Positions 12,198-24,812 of a stretch of DNA of 64,000 nt are shown here, piece after piece. How positions within the stretch are numbered: position 1 is the stretch's first letter; every line of letters starts with the position of its first letter. The notes beneath the pieces are model-generated. The model was given only the letters and a program-made list of their open reading frames with translations. It made no database searches and was not told the DNA's origin. The DNA is from Isoetes taiwanensis. Taxonomy: Eukaryota; Streptophyta; Lycopodiopsida; Isoetales; Isoetaceae. Position numbers and translations under genes: made by a program. Location: positions 2,964,471 to 3,028,470 of the forward strand of contig JAJEKV010000016.1 of assembly GCA_021234155.1 (NCBI GenBank), read 5' to 3'.

Positions 12198-12690
12198 TCA
12201 TAAAATGAGATATGTGCTAACGAAAGTCCCGGACCGAGATGCAAACCGGTCAACGTGTTTTACCATTTTGTCGACATGTGAAAAGGAAGTGCCAATTTGA
12301 GTTAGCACAAAAATGGCCAGGTCAAGAAGAAATGTTGACTTCTCTCCTTGACACACACATGTAAAGCCAATGATTGGAAACCCCATGGATGAACTGAAGA
12401 CATGTTTGAAGCATTCGGTCACAAAACTTAAAAGTCCCAATGCCGAGGCTCGTGTCAAGGAATGGGTAGCTTCATGGAATTCCTCAAAGAAGCGACGCTT
12501 GATCACAAGAACATCATCATGATCTCAATGCACGCCGGTTGGAGGTAATTAAAAATGCTTTGCATCGGGGGAAGCTCTAGTGGAGCAGGCCTAGCAAGCC
12601 CCACTTTTCTTTGGAGAATCACATGAACACATCAATCTTTGTTGATCCCATGCCCGTGAGAGGCCGTGGATGTGATACGCCTTATTGAGG
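12198..12690. other. weakly coding-like sequence upstream of the kinase relic
   Basis: There is a 102-codon minus-strand frame at 12,198-12,506 without a recognisable domain. Short plus-strand pieces could belong to the kinase-like relic downstream. No function can be given. Confidence 0.2.
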
Positions 12691-13700
12691 AGAAACCAAC
12701 ACATACATCGCGATCAAATCAAAATCAACGAACACAACACTTCCAAGATGATGAGCTATACAAAGGATGGGTTTTCAAGGGCAAAGATAGGGCGTAGGAC
12801 GTATGAGATGGCTCAAAAGATACATACGCTTCAAGAGCCCGCATCCCTTTTGGCTACATCCATTGGACTTGCATATGAAGTTGCTAGCTCTAGTGGGGGA
12901 TACCATAGGGCCAATGGTGATTCTACCTTTCATGAATGGAGAGACACTTGCACACTTGTTTGACTATTTACCTAATAACTTGTCACGCTTTTTAGAAGAT
13001 GGTCAAATGCAATTGCTAGAGCCAAGAAGAACCCACAAACACATAGGCGCCGAACTTAGGAGCAAAATGCGAGTTGTATATCAAGATGTTCCAGAGATAG
13101 CTCTTGCCCTAGCAGAAGGTGTCGTTGAGATCCACAAAAGGCCACTTCACTCACACAAAGCTTAATTGCAAGAGAGTCAAATTACATTTTGATGATGAGT
13201 ACCAAAATGTGTGGGTGGCCATTGGTGATTGGGACAATGCAATTCATTTTACGCCAAAGAGCCGTCGTCCCTTTGTTGAAGTGTCGGTATTTACTTTCTC
13301 GGATGGACAAGCAAAATATCCATGGTTAGAGGAAACCGTGTTTGAGAAATCAAAGGATGATGATCGTGTATGGGGACACGAAATTCATGATGTCTATGCA
13401 TTGGGATATATTTATGAGATGCTTCGGATTTCGTTGCAAGCTATGCGACGAATGGAGTGGTTTAATAATAACAACAATGCCCAATGGATTAATCCAACCC
13501 ATATGTACCAACGACGCCTTGACAAGTTGGAGGAGCAAAAACAAGAATGATGTGCCTACGTGAAGACGTATTCTCATCACGCACCCAAAGCTTCCGGTTG
13601 TTGAAGCCTTACAAAGTGTTGGAATATCTTCTACCATGGTTGTGAGACAAAGACGACACATGAAGTGCATGGATGCCTTGAGATGTCAAAATTGTTGTTG
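12685..13700 (+). pseudogene. protein-kinase-like gene relic (plant, frameshifted)
   Basis: Two overlapping plus frames (12,803-13,165 and 13,119-13,550) join into one decayed protein. In order it shows a hinge-like PFMNGETLAHLFDYLP, a helix ALALAEGVVEIHKRPLHSH, a catalytic-loop-like KLN..RVKLHFDDE, then IGDWDNA where kinases have a D-F-G motif, and HDVYALGYIYEML matching the kinase sDVysfGvil-E helix. The expected HRD is not intact (HSHKLN) and DFG reads DWD, so even the unbroken ancestor may have been a pseudokinase. One frameshift lies near 13,120-13,165. A further frame continues to about 13,700. The kinase fold is inferred from motif order; no subfamily is recognised. Confidence 0.45.
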
Positions 13701-13749
13701 TCACAACTCAAATAATGAATACAATATTGTATATCTTGCCATGTTTAAG

Positions 13750-14155
13750 AGTATTAAATTTTTTTTAATTGTCTAATAACCAAATATATAAAGACACTTT
13801 TAATTATTCAAATCCCAATGTTTTGTAATGAACTTCCCATGTTGCTAACATTTGTTGCTTTCCTACTATGTTATTCATCGCGACCATATAAATAACTTGC
13901 AAGTTTTTGCACATGTCCAAAGAACCATGGATGCGCACGATGGCATATCTATTGTTCACAACTTTACTTCTCCAAGTGGCTTGGTAGCCTTATTGACGAC
14001 CCTAAACCCTGCAAAGGCCTTTAAGAAGCGGTTGGTCGCTCGGGTTTAGCTCGCCACCACAGCCACCTCCACCATTGTGTGGATTTGGTATGGATTTTTT
14101 CTAGGATAAAATGTAAGTTAACCATTTATTTTTAACGTTCTAATGTTTTAAATGT
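13750..14155. other. AT-rich spacer, no supported gene
   Basis: Only short frames, for example 13,852-14,049, with no recognised motif. Confidence 0.35.
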
Positions 14156-14159
14156 AGCG

Positions 14160-15540
14160 TGTAAATGCGGTTGCCCCTTCTTTTCCTATGCATAATGTTC
14201 GCCGTCCGTGGTTATGGGCGGATCTTCTTCTCATCACCACCGCCGAAGAGATCTTAAAGGACCTCGCATCCGCCAGGAAGATAAGAGCGTGGAACTCCGG
14301 AGATATCAACGAGGCGATAACCCCGAAGATAGGTGGAATGCCTTGCAATTCGGGATGTCGCCTCGCTAAATGGAGATTAAGCAGCGTGCCGTTGAACAAA
14401 GTAGGCGAGGTCCGGGCGCCCATGACCCTCCACGCCATAGCTCATACACTCCTTCGGAATTCAATCTTGGGCCCGCTCCTCGAAGCACGAGGAGAATGAA
14501 CCCCACCTAAGGAGCTGCCGACCGCCGCCCACGCCTGAGTGGGGCGCAATTCCTCTTCAAGCTCGGTAAAGATCGTGCACCACCGCACCACCTCCACGAA
14601 GGCATCTCTTTCAATATGAGTGAGTTCATCTTGAATTATGCCCTTTTGTTCACTAACACATATTCATATGTTAGTCGATGTTGAGTGTAGTAGCAAGAAG
14701 TTGCCGCTACAACACCGCGCAGATGGCGACAATTTTTGGAAGATGGCTAATAATGTCACAAATAGCGTTTTGCCATAACGCCCACAAGGGTGAATGGAAC
14801 TCGAGCCTATGATGAGGAAAAAGAGAGGATCAAGGAGATTTTAGAAGGGCATATCCCGAGCTCAAGTCGAGAGATCTCATGGAGGGAGCTTTGTTCAAAG
14901 CTGTGGTAAACATGTTAAATCCACGTGTATTAGGCTCTTTCGCTCTTCATTATAACCTCATTGTACTCATATTTTATTTATATTTTGCAGGTAATCGAAG
15001 AAGCAGCTGTGAAAGCTCTTTGCCAAAGCTACAGAGTCCCGATATAGAGGAAGTGGCACGCCCTTATCTCGGGTTGACTAATGAGGCATTTCAAGTACAT
15101 CATCTCTCCCATGAGTCGTGATAATTAGATGATGCCATGTGGACTAAGTCCTTGTATTGCATTGTAGTGTTTGAAGGCCAACATATTATCAAAGAAAGGG
15201 GAAGCTAGAACAAAGGCAGCCTGACGCCGGTAAGGCACGACGAAGCAAGTGGCGACCATAGTGCCAATAAGACCGGTCCGCTTTATGGCTTTCTCGGATA
15301 AGCTATTTGTAAGTATAAATTTGGTTTATAATGTAGGTTCTCGAGTTGAACACTAACATTAGTTTTGGTGCTCATTCTCACTAGGCGCCATTTGTCGGTC
15401 GCCCTACGCTAAAGATGAACGAAAGGGCCTTCAAAGAAGGCAAATATGCGCCATCGCTGCGACGCCATATGAAAGGGGGATGAAGTGTGTATCATTCATT
15501 AGATAATTATTTGTGACTACAATGAACTAATTGTTGGCGA
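14160..15540. other. decayed coding-like sequence, unrecognised
   Basis: Higher-GC sequence with mid-length frames: plus 14,188-14,499, minus 14,148-14,438 and plus 14,879-15,121. It reads like degraded coding DNA with frameshifts and stops. No domain is recognised. It lies between the two CGTCGTT blocks, so cargo or transposase remnants of a mobile element are possible. Confidence 0.25.
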
Positions 15541-15599
15541 TACAATATAATGCGTAAAATGAAGACGGCCAATGAAGAAGAAGAAGAAGAGAGCAACAA

Positions 15600-16009
15600 C
15601 TAAAGACTTAATATATTTTGTAATGTGCAAATTACATTGTGAAATATATTAATTGAATTCAATTTAAATTTTTATGCTTTGTTCTTATTATTTGTGATTT
15701 TTTGTTATGTTAATTTTATGCTCGATTCTATTTTTTTATTCTTAGATTTATTAAACATTTAATTACATATTAAACAATAATGCTTATCTACCATTAATAT
15801 AATTTAATCAATATTTGTTTCTATTTTTCGAATTTTTAAATTTTTAAATATTTATTCTCGATTTATTTTGTTCATATTTAATATTTATTAATACTATTAA
15901 TTTATTGATAATATTAATATTAATAAATATTACTAAATATTTATTTATATTAAATATTAACCGTCCCGTTAAATCATATTGAATAATATTAAATAAATAT
16001 TTTTTTATC
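15600..16009. other. very AT-rich tract
   Basis: TTTATTAATA-type sequence from about 15,650 to 15,990, with runs of TATTAATA and AAATATT. It ends abruptly at the GC-rich block. No gene. Confidence 0.7.
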
Positions 16010-16500
16010 GTGGCTCCTTAATCGTCGTTGAACGACGTTGTTCAAGCCCGGTGAAGCGCCCGTCGTCAATAAGCGTTGACGTCGCTCTATGGCCGGGCCG
16101 CCAGGGCAGGTGGCACACGCCAAAGAACGTCGTTGAGCGACACGTTTCCACCACCAACATGCGTCGGGCTTCGCTGGCGCAACGTACCGATCCGGACATG
16201 ATGGCGTGTACTTTTCGCCGGATTGAACGACGTTGCCAGTCATCACCCCACGCCCGGCCGGCCGCTACTGGCGCGGTCACTCTAGTAAAGGCGTCGCTGG
16301 TCTTCCACGGTAATGCGAACGTTGAACGGCGCCATGTCGCCGCTTAAAGACGCCGCGCTTGCGACGTTGCGATATGACGGCGATAAACGTCGTTTATCGG
16401 CAGCTCCGACGTCGAAATAGACGTCGTTTATCGACGTTTGGGCGCCGATCATCGACGCGGCGACGCGGGCGCCGTAATAGACGCCGTAATCGGGGGCTTT
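16010..16500. other. GC-rich CGTCGTT block (right)
   Basis: An abrupt switch to GC-rich DNA full of CGACGTTG, GACGTCG, AACGTCGTTTATCG and TAGACGCCGTAAT motifs, some locally palindromic (ATAAACGTCGTTTAT near 16,382-16,398). Long frames on both strands here reflect GC content. It is related to the block at 10,041-10,510. Confidence 0.5.
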
Positions 16501-18350
16501 GGTTTTGTAGTGGTTGTTGAAATTAAATTGAGCAAGAACCAAACTTTGTGAGAGACAGAAGTTATAATGTTTCATTCAAACTGTTTCCAATAGCCGATCT
16601 ATCATCAAGGCATATAAATTGATGAGTTAGATATATAAAAAGAGACCTTTCCACATAGCTAACTTAAGCATCATGTCTGTTGGAAAGGGAGAATTACTGA
16701 ATGAATGTAGAATTTCACATTGACTGCAATGTCTGGGATTGAAGTAAAATTACCTGAAACTTTCCAAACAAGCACATCTTTCATAATTGCGCTGCATATG
16801 AATCTCCAATATCTCTTGGAAAGCTATGACATTATTGAAGAGATAAAACTAAGGATACTGGTGTTTTAGGTTTCACATTTAGGTTTCTCATTTCGAATGC
16901 AAAGATACTCTTTCCTATTGTTTCTACCAATGTTCTAATGTGTAATTATTTCATGTCAACTTGCTATCTTCATGGAATATAAAAAACAATCCAATTGTTG
17001 CTCTTAACATGGCAATGTTTGCAATTATAAGAAGTAGAATTATTATACATTGTCTTGCATGGATATTTCATGATTTATTGCATTGTAATAATAATAATGA
17101 TCACACTCAACTTCTTACCATCTCAATTAGACTAGCATAGATGCACTAGTATAAAGGCATGGCAAATAGACAAATAAAGAATGTGAAGGTGGTCTGCAAA
17201 TTCAGATTTACAATGTTGCAAAAACTAACCTGTTAGGGTATCTCATCATTCCCTTGAACATTGTTTACACGTTTTTAACTTATACCAAAGATCAAGCCCC
17301 ATGTATCAATGTGGATGGCCCAGAGGCACATGCAAGCCATTCCTCTTCAACACCGATCAAGATACTAAGAGGATGCGGCGCGGGTGTTGTATCAAGAGGC
17401 TTGGATGTGCATTGCCGCCCTCCTCTTGAAGGGGAGCACAAACAGCTCATTTGACGCCAAGCTACCACTCAATCTCACACAAAGAGGCAACCTCGCGACT
17501 ACGCAACAAGCCAACAAGCGAGGTACTTAGAAAAGGCAAGCATCATGGTATGGGACTAAATGGGATGACACATAATGCCAAGCACTCACCGCCGCTGATT
17601 GACAGTGGTTCTACGAGATAATAAAGATGACAGCCGCTTGGGGAATGATAATCCTCACCGGCCGGTGATTTCCGGCAACAATTGCCTATGATCAAGCGTG
17701 CAACAAAGACAGAAATCATCTCGGCGTGTCAAGAGAAACCCGTTGTGGATTAATTTCAAAACCCACAAGTTGACACAAAACATGCGGCCGAAAAGACGAG
17801 CAAATCTTCTCAAATTGGCTACTACGACTTGAAATGGGGAAACGGATGAACAATGAATCGTGGCTCGATCGTGACTTGGTTGAGATACCCGAAGAATGTG
17901 TGGTAGAAGACGACCTGATTGACAACATCTTCTAAAGGAAATAACAGAGGCAAATGTGCACCTATTGTATGACAAGGCCATCTTGACTCAAAAGAATGAA
18001 GACACGCCGAAAAACAACAATAAGATCCTTCTAAGGTTGAATGGACAACTCCATAATGCATTACCGCAGTATAGATGCCATCATTGCGTATATTAAGATT
18101 ATTCCACATGATAAATCAGTTATCTTAACAAATCCACTTGCCAACCAAGAACCATGTCATATCCATTAATTTACCCCTTAAAAAAGTGATGTTACCAAAG
18201 CATAACTTGTTTTCATTCCATATATAAAAAGCAAAGATATTTTACGTTCTTAAAAAAATGAGGGCCTATGGGTTGAGCCGCTAAAGCCCGGTTCAAATCG
18301 ACATACATTTTTTCTTCATTTCTAAAATCTTAAAAGGAAATATTGCATGG
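16501..18350. other. unassigned, mostly AT-rich intergenic DNA
   Basis: Overlapping frames of up to 108 codons near 17,655-18,109 have no recognisable motif. I find no RNA gene, repeat array or promoter I would defend. Confidence 0.4.
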
Positions 18351-18359
18351 TCGACACCT

Positions 18360-21350
18360 GATCTTCCCCTTTCTTGCTCTCCAAGCAACCATTGGCCATT
18401 TCAAATTTTGGGCGACCCTCGACCATCGAATGGGTAAAGGATTGTGGCGGATTAATGGGTTTTGTGTCCCGTGATGCTCTGTTAGGTTATTGGACCGAGA
18501 AACAAGGGAATTGGGGCAGTTTTGTCGCGGCGGACTCTGTTTCTTGGTTGTTATTGCAGTTTAAAAGCGGCAGGAATATTACTTAAGTCCGGGCGAAAAA
18601 GGGCGTTGATGAAATCGAGCTTGAGAATAGAAACAAGAGGCAAAAAGGGGATTAAAACTCCGCTTTGGGATGAGCAAGAATGGAACAGAGGCGCCAAATG
18701 AGAAGGAAGAGGAAGAAGCGTGCATTCTTTCCCCGTAAATCTCTACTCCGACGAAGGGAAAAGAAGTGCCCGTGAGTTCTATCTCGCTTTCTGATCTTGG
18801 ACCGATTAATTGCTTGGAATGAGCAAGATTCCCCGAGAAATAGCCCGGATCAAGGCAGCCCAAAAAGATTAACAAATGTTTTATGGTCCGAGACCTCGAC
18901 TATTAGCATTTCCAAGTACTGGAAAGGATTTTTAAATACACTACATGCAGCCCTTCTTGCTTCGTTGTAGATTATATCTATATTGACCGGGTTAGCGATA
19001 AACAAAATGGATGCACCTTTTATTACTACCTTGAATGTCCATCACCCTTTCAAGTACCAGCCATGGTCGCTAACTACCAAAATGCTTGATGATGTGTAAG
19101 AAACTTTAATCCCTTTTCTTCTTTCTCAGGTGAACAATTTGGGCCTAAACCACGACACCTATACGTATGCCCAAAGCCCTTTAATAATTACGTGGCCTCT
19201 TTGGCAAAACCCCTTGTAGTTGTCCGATGGCAAGGTACGATTTGATCCTACAGTTTAACTTGCATAAGGCAACTAGGATGACACAATTGGAGAGCCAAGC
19301 AATGCACCCAACAAGAAAATATTGAAAAAGGCAAAGCTAAGAGAAAAAAAAAAACAACACTTTGGCTTAAATCCTGCGCCCATTCATATTTCCGACCAAA
19401 CGGTTAAAGCGCTTTGCATTTCAAGCCAAATATTTTGATCTATGTCCATTTCTCCGGTCTTTTTAATCTGCAGAATTTTAAGGAGCTTTTGGCATGGAAG
19501 TCGTGATCTATAGATATATCCGCCACAAAACATATGATGCTAAGATCCCTTTAACTCTTCATTTCACGATTTCTCCGATTTGATTTAGCAAGCACCCAAG
19601 CTTTGCCACCATGTCATTTTGGAACAAAGGTTGCGAGCTCCATTTTATGGAAAGAGGGCCTTGCTCGCTCATGTCCGCATGTTTTGAAGCCTTACATGGC
19701 TATGTCCATGGCTATTGGCCTAAACTGCTCACCTCTAGATCGTAACCATATGTTTACCGGGATCGATCCTTCTATTTATTGCGGTTCAAGGCAGATTTCG
19801 TGATGAACAAGAGAGACATTTGGTTTCTGTGTCGTAAGACATGTAAGACATCCGAACAAAGTTTTCAAGAGTAAAAATGACCGAATTGGCGTGAAGAAGA
19901 AAACGCCAAGTCGGATTTGGTTTGTATAAAAGATCAAACTCGTATTCCTCTGCGATCCTCGCTTCATATATGCAGATTGTAGATTATTAGCACATTTTGA
20001 TTAGCTCTATGCATTGGCGGTATATGGATGCCTTAAAATTACGGACTCTGCAGATCCCCGAAAACCGCTTGTCGCGATGGATGTGTAAACCACCTAACTT
20101 TTGTTAGCACTTGAGAACATACATCATTGCTAAATGGAAATATTAAATCTATCTGAGATTCACAAGAAATCATTTATGGCCACGATCATATAGCCTTGTG
20201 CAAGGTCATGCAGATCTTTCAGACCTGCTGACATCAATGGTAAATGATCTTTTTCTATGCTTATAGCAGAATGCCATTGTATGCTTAAATGAGAAGAAGC
20301 GGTCAGATTTTTGCGCATTCAGAAACTCATCATGTGGGAACAAGTACTTTGGAGATCGTTTCTATCGCACCAACCGACAAAATGCATGATGCCTAAGAAA
20401 TAAAGAGGTCCGCTACCGTTTCGCCATCGAGATAGGGAAAACATGGAGACCCCCCACAATGGTATACGAGCGACATGTTACTACAGTCTATTTGAACATG
20501 ATATTTTTCTTAGTATCTGTAATTAAACAAAGCTGCCATCAGAAGTGTCTCTTGAGTAAGCCATCTGTTAGAAGCCCAGTCTGATGTCCCGGACAACACT
20601 CATATTTGGTTTCTAATTTCTTTATAATTCATTAATTTCTCTTCATCTCTGAACATTAGATGTAGCATGTATGAACTACTGCTTTGCTAATCTGCAGGTT
20701 AGAGGAGATATAGACCGTGCTATTATGTACGTGGCTGTTTGATATGGAAGTGGGCAACTGGCTTCCATGATATATAAGATTCTAATTTGCAAACAAATTA
20801 AATGGGGGGACAGTACAACATAGTTTGCAATGTAAGTCCAGAACTTCCTGTACCGATCTGCAAAACTGATTCTATTTGCCAAAGAGAAACATCCTCAAGA
20901 AAGTGCCGGATTTAGCTTCTATTGCCGCGAGAAAACTCCCGGATCCGCTTTCTATTGCTTGCAGTTCAAGGAAAATTTTCATCCGGTGGATAGCTTTGGT
21001 CACAAGAACACCATGGCATTTTTCGCCCAGTGCCTGAAGTGCCTTGGTGGCACTTCAGATCGCTTTCTATTTAAGAAGGGCACACAATAGAAACCAAACA
21101 GAGGGCAACTTTCTGATTCAGATGCTTGCAAATCATGCCCTTTGGCTCTATTGGATACTTATTATGGCAACCTTGCAAGGCCACAATCTTTGCTCCACAA
21201 TGGTGCTTCCTTTCATCCTCCTCATCCGCCATATCTATTGCTGCATAGGATATTAAAAACAGGTACAAACAGGATATTTACTGTGGCTACTTTTCGTGTT
21301 TGTATTTTGGAGGATACCCATGAAGCAATGCATTCAAATTAGAGAAGGGC
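18360..21350. other. unassigned, possibly decayed genic DNA
   Basis: Mixed-composition sequence holds scattered frames of 60-98 codons (18,374-18,586 plus, 18,579-18,875 minus, 19,603-19,803 plus, 21,044-21,256 plus). None shows a motif I recognise and none joins convincingly through splice sites. Confidence 0.25.
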
Positions 21351-21589
21351 TTTTAATTTGAGAGGGTGCTGGTGGGTCTCAAATTAGAGAAGGGCTTTTG
21401 ATTTGGAGTACTCGGGGTGTAAGTATTATAAAGTAGTAATTCAGTAATTCGTAAGCTTTCCTTCAATAATAGGAATTGGCAATACCATGTTAGAGTTGTG
21501 AATAAGATATCTCATTTAGTGGTTACAATTTTAATTGAGCCAAACTTTTTCTTCGACTTACTTTTGGTACAAAATCTACCGCACTTCTA

Positions 21590-21845
21590 TCGATTGACAT
21601 ATGTCCCTATGTGCGGAGATGTGAAGTTCTAATATTTTAAAAGCCTCATACTCAACACATATGCATTGATTGACCTATGTCGTATGTCTCGAGATGTGAA
21701 GTTCTAATATTCCAAAAGCCCCATGCTCAACACATGCATTGTCCTAATTGTCCTGAGCTAAGACAAGGGAAAGCCCCATGCTCAACACATATGCATTGTC
21801 CTAATTGTCCCGAGCTAAGACAAGGGAGCTTATATGACAAGGGAG
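21590..21845. repeat. nested tandem duplications around CTCAACACAT-GCATTG
   Basis: GAGATGTGAAGTTCTAATATT is present twice (about 21,617 and 21,693). A 55-bp unit from CCATGCTCAACACAT to GCTAAGACAAGGGA is present at 21,721 and 21,776. A shorter repeat, GACAAGGGAGCTTATATG, follows. It is a local slippage-type array. Confidence 0.85.
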
Positions 21846-22003
21846 CTTATATGGCAGAAATTACAGAGTAGGATGAAGTATATGGGGAATTTGGTGCAAT
21901 GAAAATGAATTTCTTCTTCTGCATGGGATTGCCCAATGAAGATTGTCCATTCCCCTTATGTGCTCCAAATAGGATCTCATTTTTCCAAAAGAAAGGAAAA
22001 AAG

Positions 22004-22215
22004 GGTATAATTTCAAATGTATCGTTTGTTTGCTTAGTTTATATAAAAAAAAAGGTGCAATTTCAAATGTCTCATTTGTTTATTTCATTTATGTCTTCAT
22101 AGTGGTAGATTGATCACATACAATTCCTGAAAAAAAAGTGTAATTTCAAATGTCTCATTTGCTTATTTCATTTATATCTTCATAGTGGTAGATTAAACAC
22201 ATACAATTTCTACCA
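22004..22215. repeat. tandem repeat, about 84-bp unit
   Basis: The unit AATTTCAAATGTCTCATTTG, TTATTTCATTTAT, CTTCATAGTGGTAGATT, ACACATACAATT starts at about 22,055 and 22,138. A partial copy (AATTTCAAATGTATCGTTTG) starts at about 22,006. Confidence 0.85.
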
Positions 22216-23900
22216 CATACAATTCCTTAACAATAATATCGCTTTGCATTACAAACCCGTGATATTTACAAATATATTAGAATGCTATACATCTATGTTA
22301 TCCTTATGGTCATCACAAAGACCGTCCTACACACGGATAAATGAAGAAATTAGCAATGAAGAAACTAGTTTGAGGTAAAGTAGCCCAAAGGACTACTTTG
22401 AAGTTATACATTGTTGTTATTCACACGAAGGGCGTGATGGTGTAATTAAGGATTTGTTGGCTAAAGGACAAGTAAAATCCCAACGAGAATGAAAATCGCC
22501 AACCACAATTTTCAACGGATAAGGTGTCTAATAGACCAATGGGTCTAGCATCATGAACCCTTCAAACCAACGATTTTGCAATTGAGCAAAGATAGTCTTT
22601 TTAATTGCTAATTTACAAAATCTTCATGTAAGTAATTCACAAAATCCCAACGTGGGTAATTTGAGTAAAGAGAAATGTGCCGCCGCGATAAATTTCTTGT
22701 ATTCAATTATTATATTGTGCATGTGCATGGAACTATCACATAAACCATCATTAATTTTAACAAGCCATTTTAATCAACATAAATAACCATGTAACGAACC
22801 ATTTGTGTTTTAAGAAACCACAATGACATATGGTCTTCTTCTCTCAAACAAAGTCATGCATAAAAAACTGCATATATCATGGTTTTTGGATGAATTAATA
22901 CTAGTTTAATATAATAGTTTATTTTTGGCGGCCTTGTGTTAGAGTGCATTTGTTACATAAGATAAGACAAGAAATAAGTTATAATCCATAGACAGAAGAG
23001 CAATTCAAGTCAACATAGCTTAGGAGCCAGGAAATTTCCGTTTGGCATGTCTTTATGCAGCAAGTTTAGGTTGGATCGGACCACAAAAGTTTCAATTCCA
23101 TTTTTGCAGAGATGGGCATGGTGGCATGCAGCTTACTTTTATCTGCCCGATTTTCTAAGGGCTTGAATGTCGCACTAGTGAGTTCAGTTACTATCCCATA
23201 TTATATGATAGAAGATCTTGCACAATTACCGCGAGCCTTACTAGTCCCTTATCATTGGATCCCTACGATGATCTTCTTTTAACAATCTTACTTACTGCTT
23301 TTCAAGCACTTGATTCTTTCTTATTTTTAGTCCGAGCAAAATGTGTTTGCTTGATTATCTTCTTCTTACATGGAGTATATTGTTGGTGATTTCGAAATAT
23401 GCTCATTTTGGACACATGGAAACAATTCTTCTAAATGGTGGACGCGTGAAGAAGCATTTACCTTGTGTGCTATTAAACCCGGGCTCTCTTATTCCAAACA
23501 TATTCGACTACCAACGCCTATAATGACACATATAATACTCAAATGAAAAGCTATGGGCTATAAAGGAGGATACTCTACCTCTTGTGGTCTCACTTATGGC
23601 TTTAGAAATGCCGCTTTTCTTTGGGAGACCCCGCATTGAGGGAACGCCAAAATCTCAAAGCGGGATGTGGTTAATGGTCGCTTTGATCAGCCATGAAGAA
23701 AAGACGGTTTGAAGCCCAAAACCAACTGCTTTTTTTTTTGCGTTTTTTTTAGTTTTGGTCGATCCGGCTCCATTTGCTTCAAATCTCTTCCTCTTTCACC
23801 GATCTAGCATAAAAAGAGGTAGATGAAGTGATTGGCATGGTTTTAGATCGAATCAAACCGCCCATAGAGCGAAAAGAACCGTCGATTGAAATTTTTGCCC
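22216..23900. other. unassigned AT-rich sequence
   Basis: No frame over 65 codons and no recognised repeat or RNA. Confidence 0.45.
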
Positions 23901-23919
23901 CCCAGCTTTGAAGCCCCGG

Positions 23920-24040
23920 TTTTTGGCCACATTTAACCACTTTTGGCCACATTAACCACCGGCTCGATATGGCCACATTATACTTGATGGTTAATGGCAT
24001 GGCACATTAACCCAAAATTTTTTGGCCACATTAACCCACA
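23920..24040. repeat. TTTTGGCCACATTAACC short repeats
   Basis: GGCCACATTAACC or close variants occur five times in about 110 bp, irregularly spaced. The origin is unclear. Confidence 0.6.
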
Positions 24041-24812
24041 TCCCGCTTGAGATATACTCGGAGTTCCCGCGATTGAGTGCCTTGAGTGCCTCTGCTCCTT
24101 CACGCTCTGAAATTACAACTATACAAGTATAAGCTCGTGGAGGTTGGCATAGTTAGTGCAGTCGAGAGATCCGGTGTTGTTGATTGTTGGGGATGGGATG
24201 CATATAAAACAAGCGGTAGCTCCTCGGCTTTTACCATGCGCGATCTGCTACCATGCGACTGCTATCTGCGGGAATAAGGTTAAATGATGGTGAGAGTCTC
24301 TATGTGGGAAGATCCTTAGGGGAATCACGAACTTAGATTCTGATATGATACCATATCTCCCTCGTAAATTGCGCGTTTGTGGCATAGAAAAGGGCACTAA
24401 AAATCATGCATTGGGGTGATACTACACACAATCAAGTTTACCGGAAGACCATAATTTCTCTTCTATAGCATCCGTGTGAGTACCATTCATGGTTTGAGAG
24501 ATGACAATCAATAAAAGGTATGTTGGGGTTGGAACGCATATAATATTAGAGATGCACCGGCGGTTCCCTTAGCCTTTATCATCGCCTCAAGCTATATGAC
24601 ATGCGGTGTCACTTTTAGACCGCAGGAGAAATTGTTGCCAACCCTCACGAACAACTCTACCCGGCCCGCCTAACAAGTCTCCGTGTTGAGAAAATTGCGA
24701 AAATAATCGGTATGAGGCGTCCGTCGGTGGCGGTCCCATTGTCGGTTCAAATGACAAGTTTTGTTTTAGATTATCTTGCCCCATTCCCCACCGTTGCCTT
24801 AGAGTCTTCTTC
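24041..24812. other. unassigned sequence upstream of the receptor kinase relic
   Basis: May contain decayed extracellular-domain coding DNA of the kinase gene that follows, but I recognise no ectodomain. Confidence 0.25.

Noticed and set aside
18255-18300. tRNA or SINE (TGGGTTGAGCCGCTAAAG followed by GGTTCAAATCG)
   Set aside because: There is a B-box-like GGTTCAAATC, but the spacing is too short for a cloverleaf and no acceptor stem pairs.
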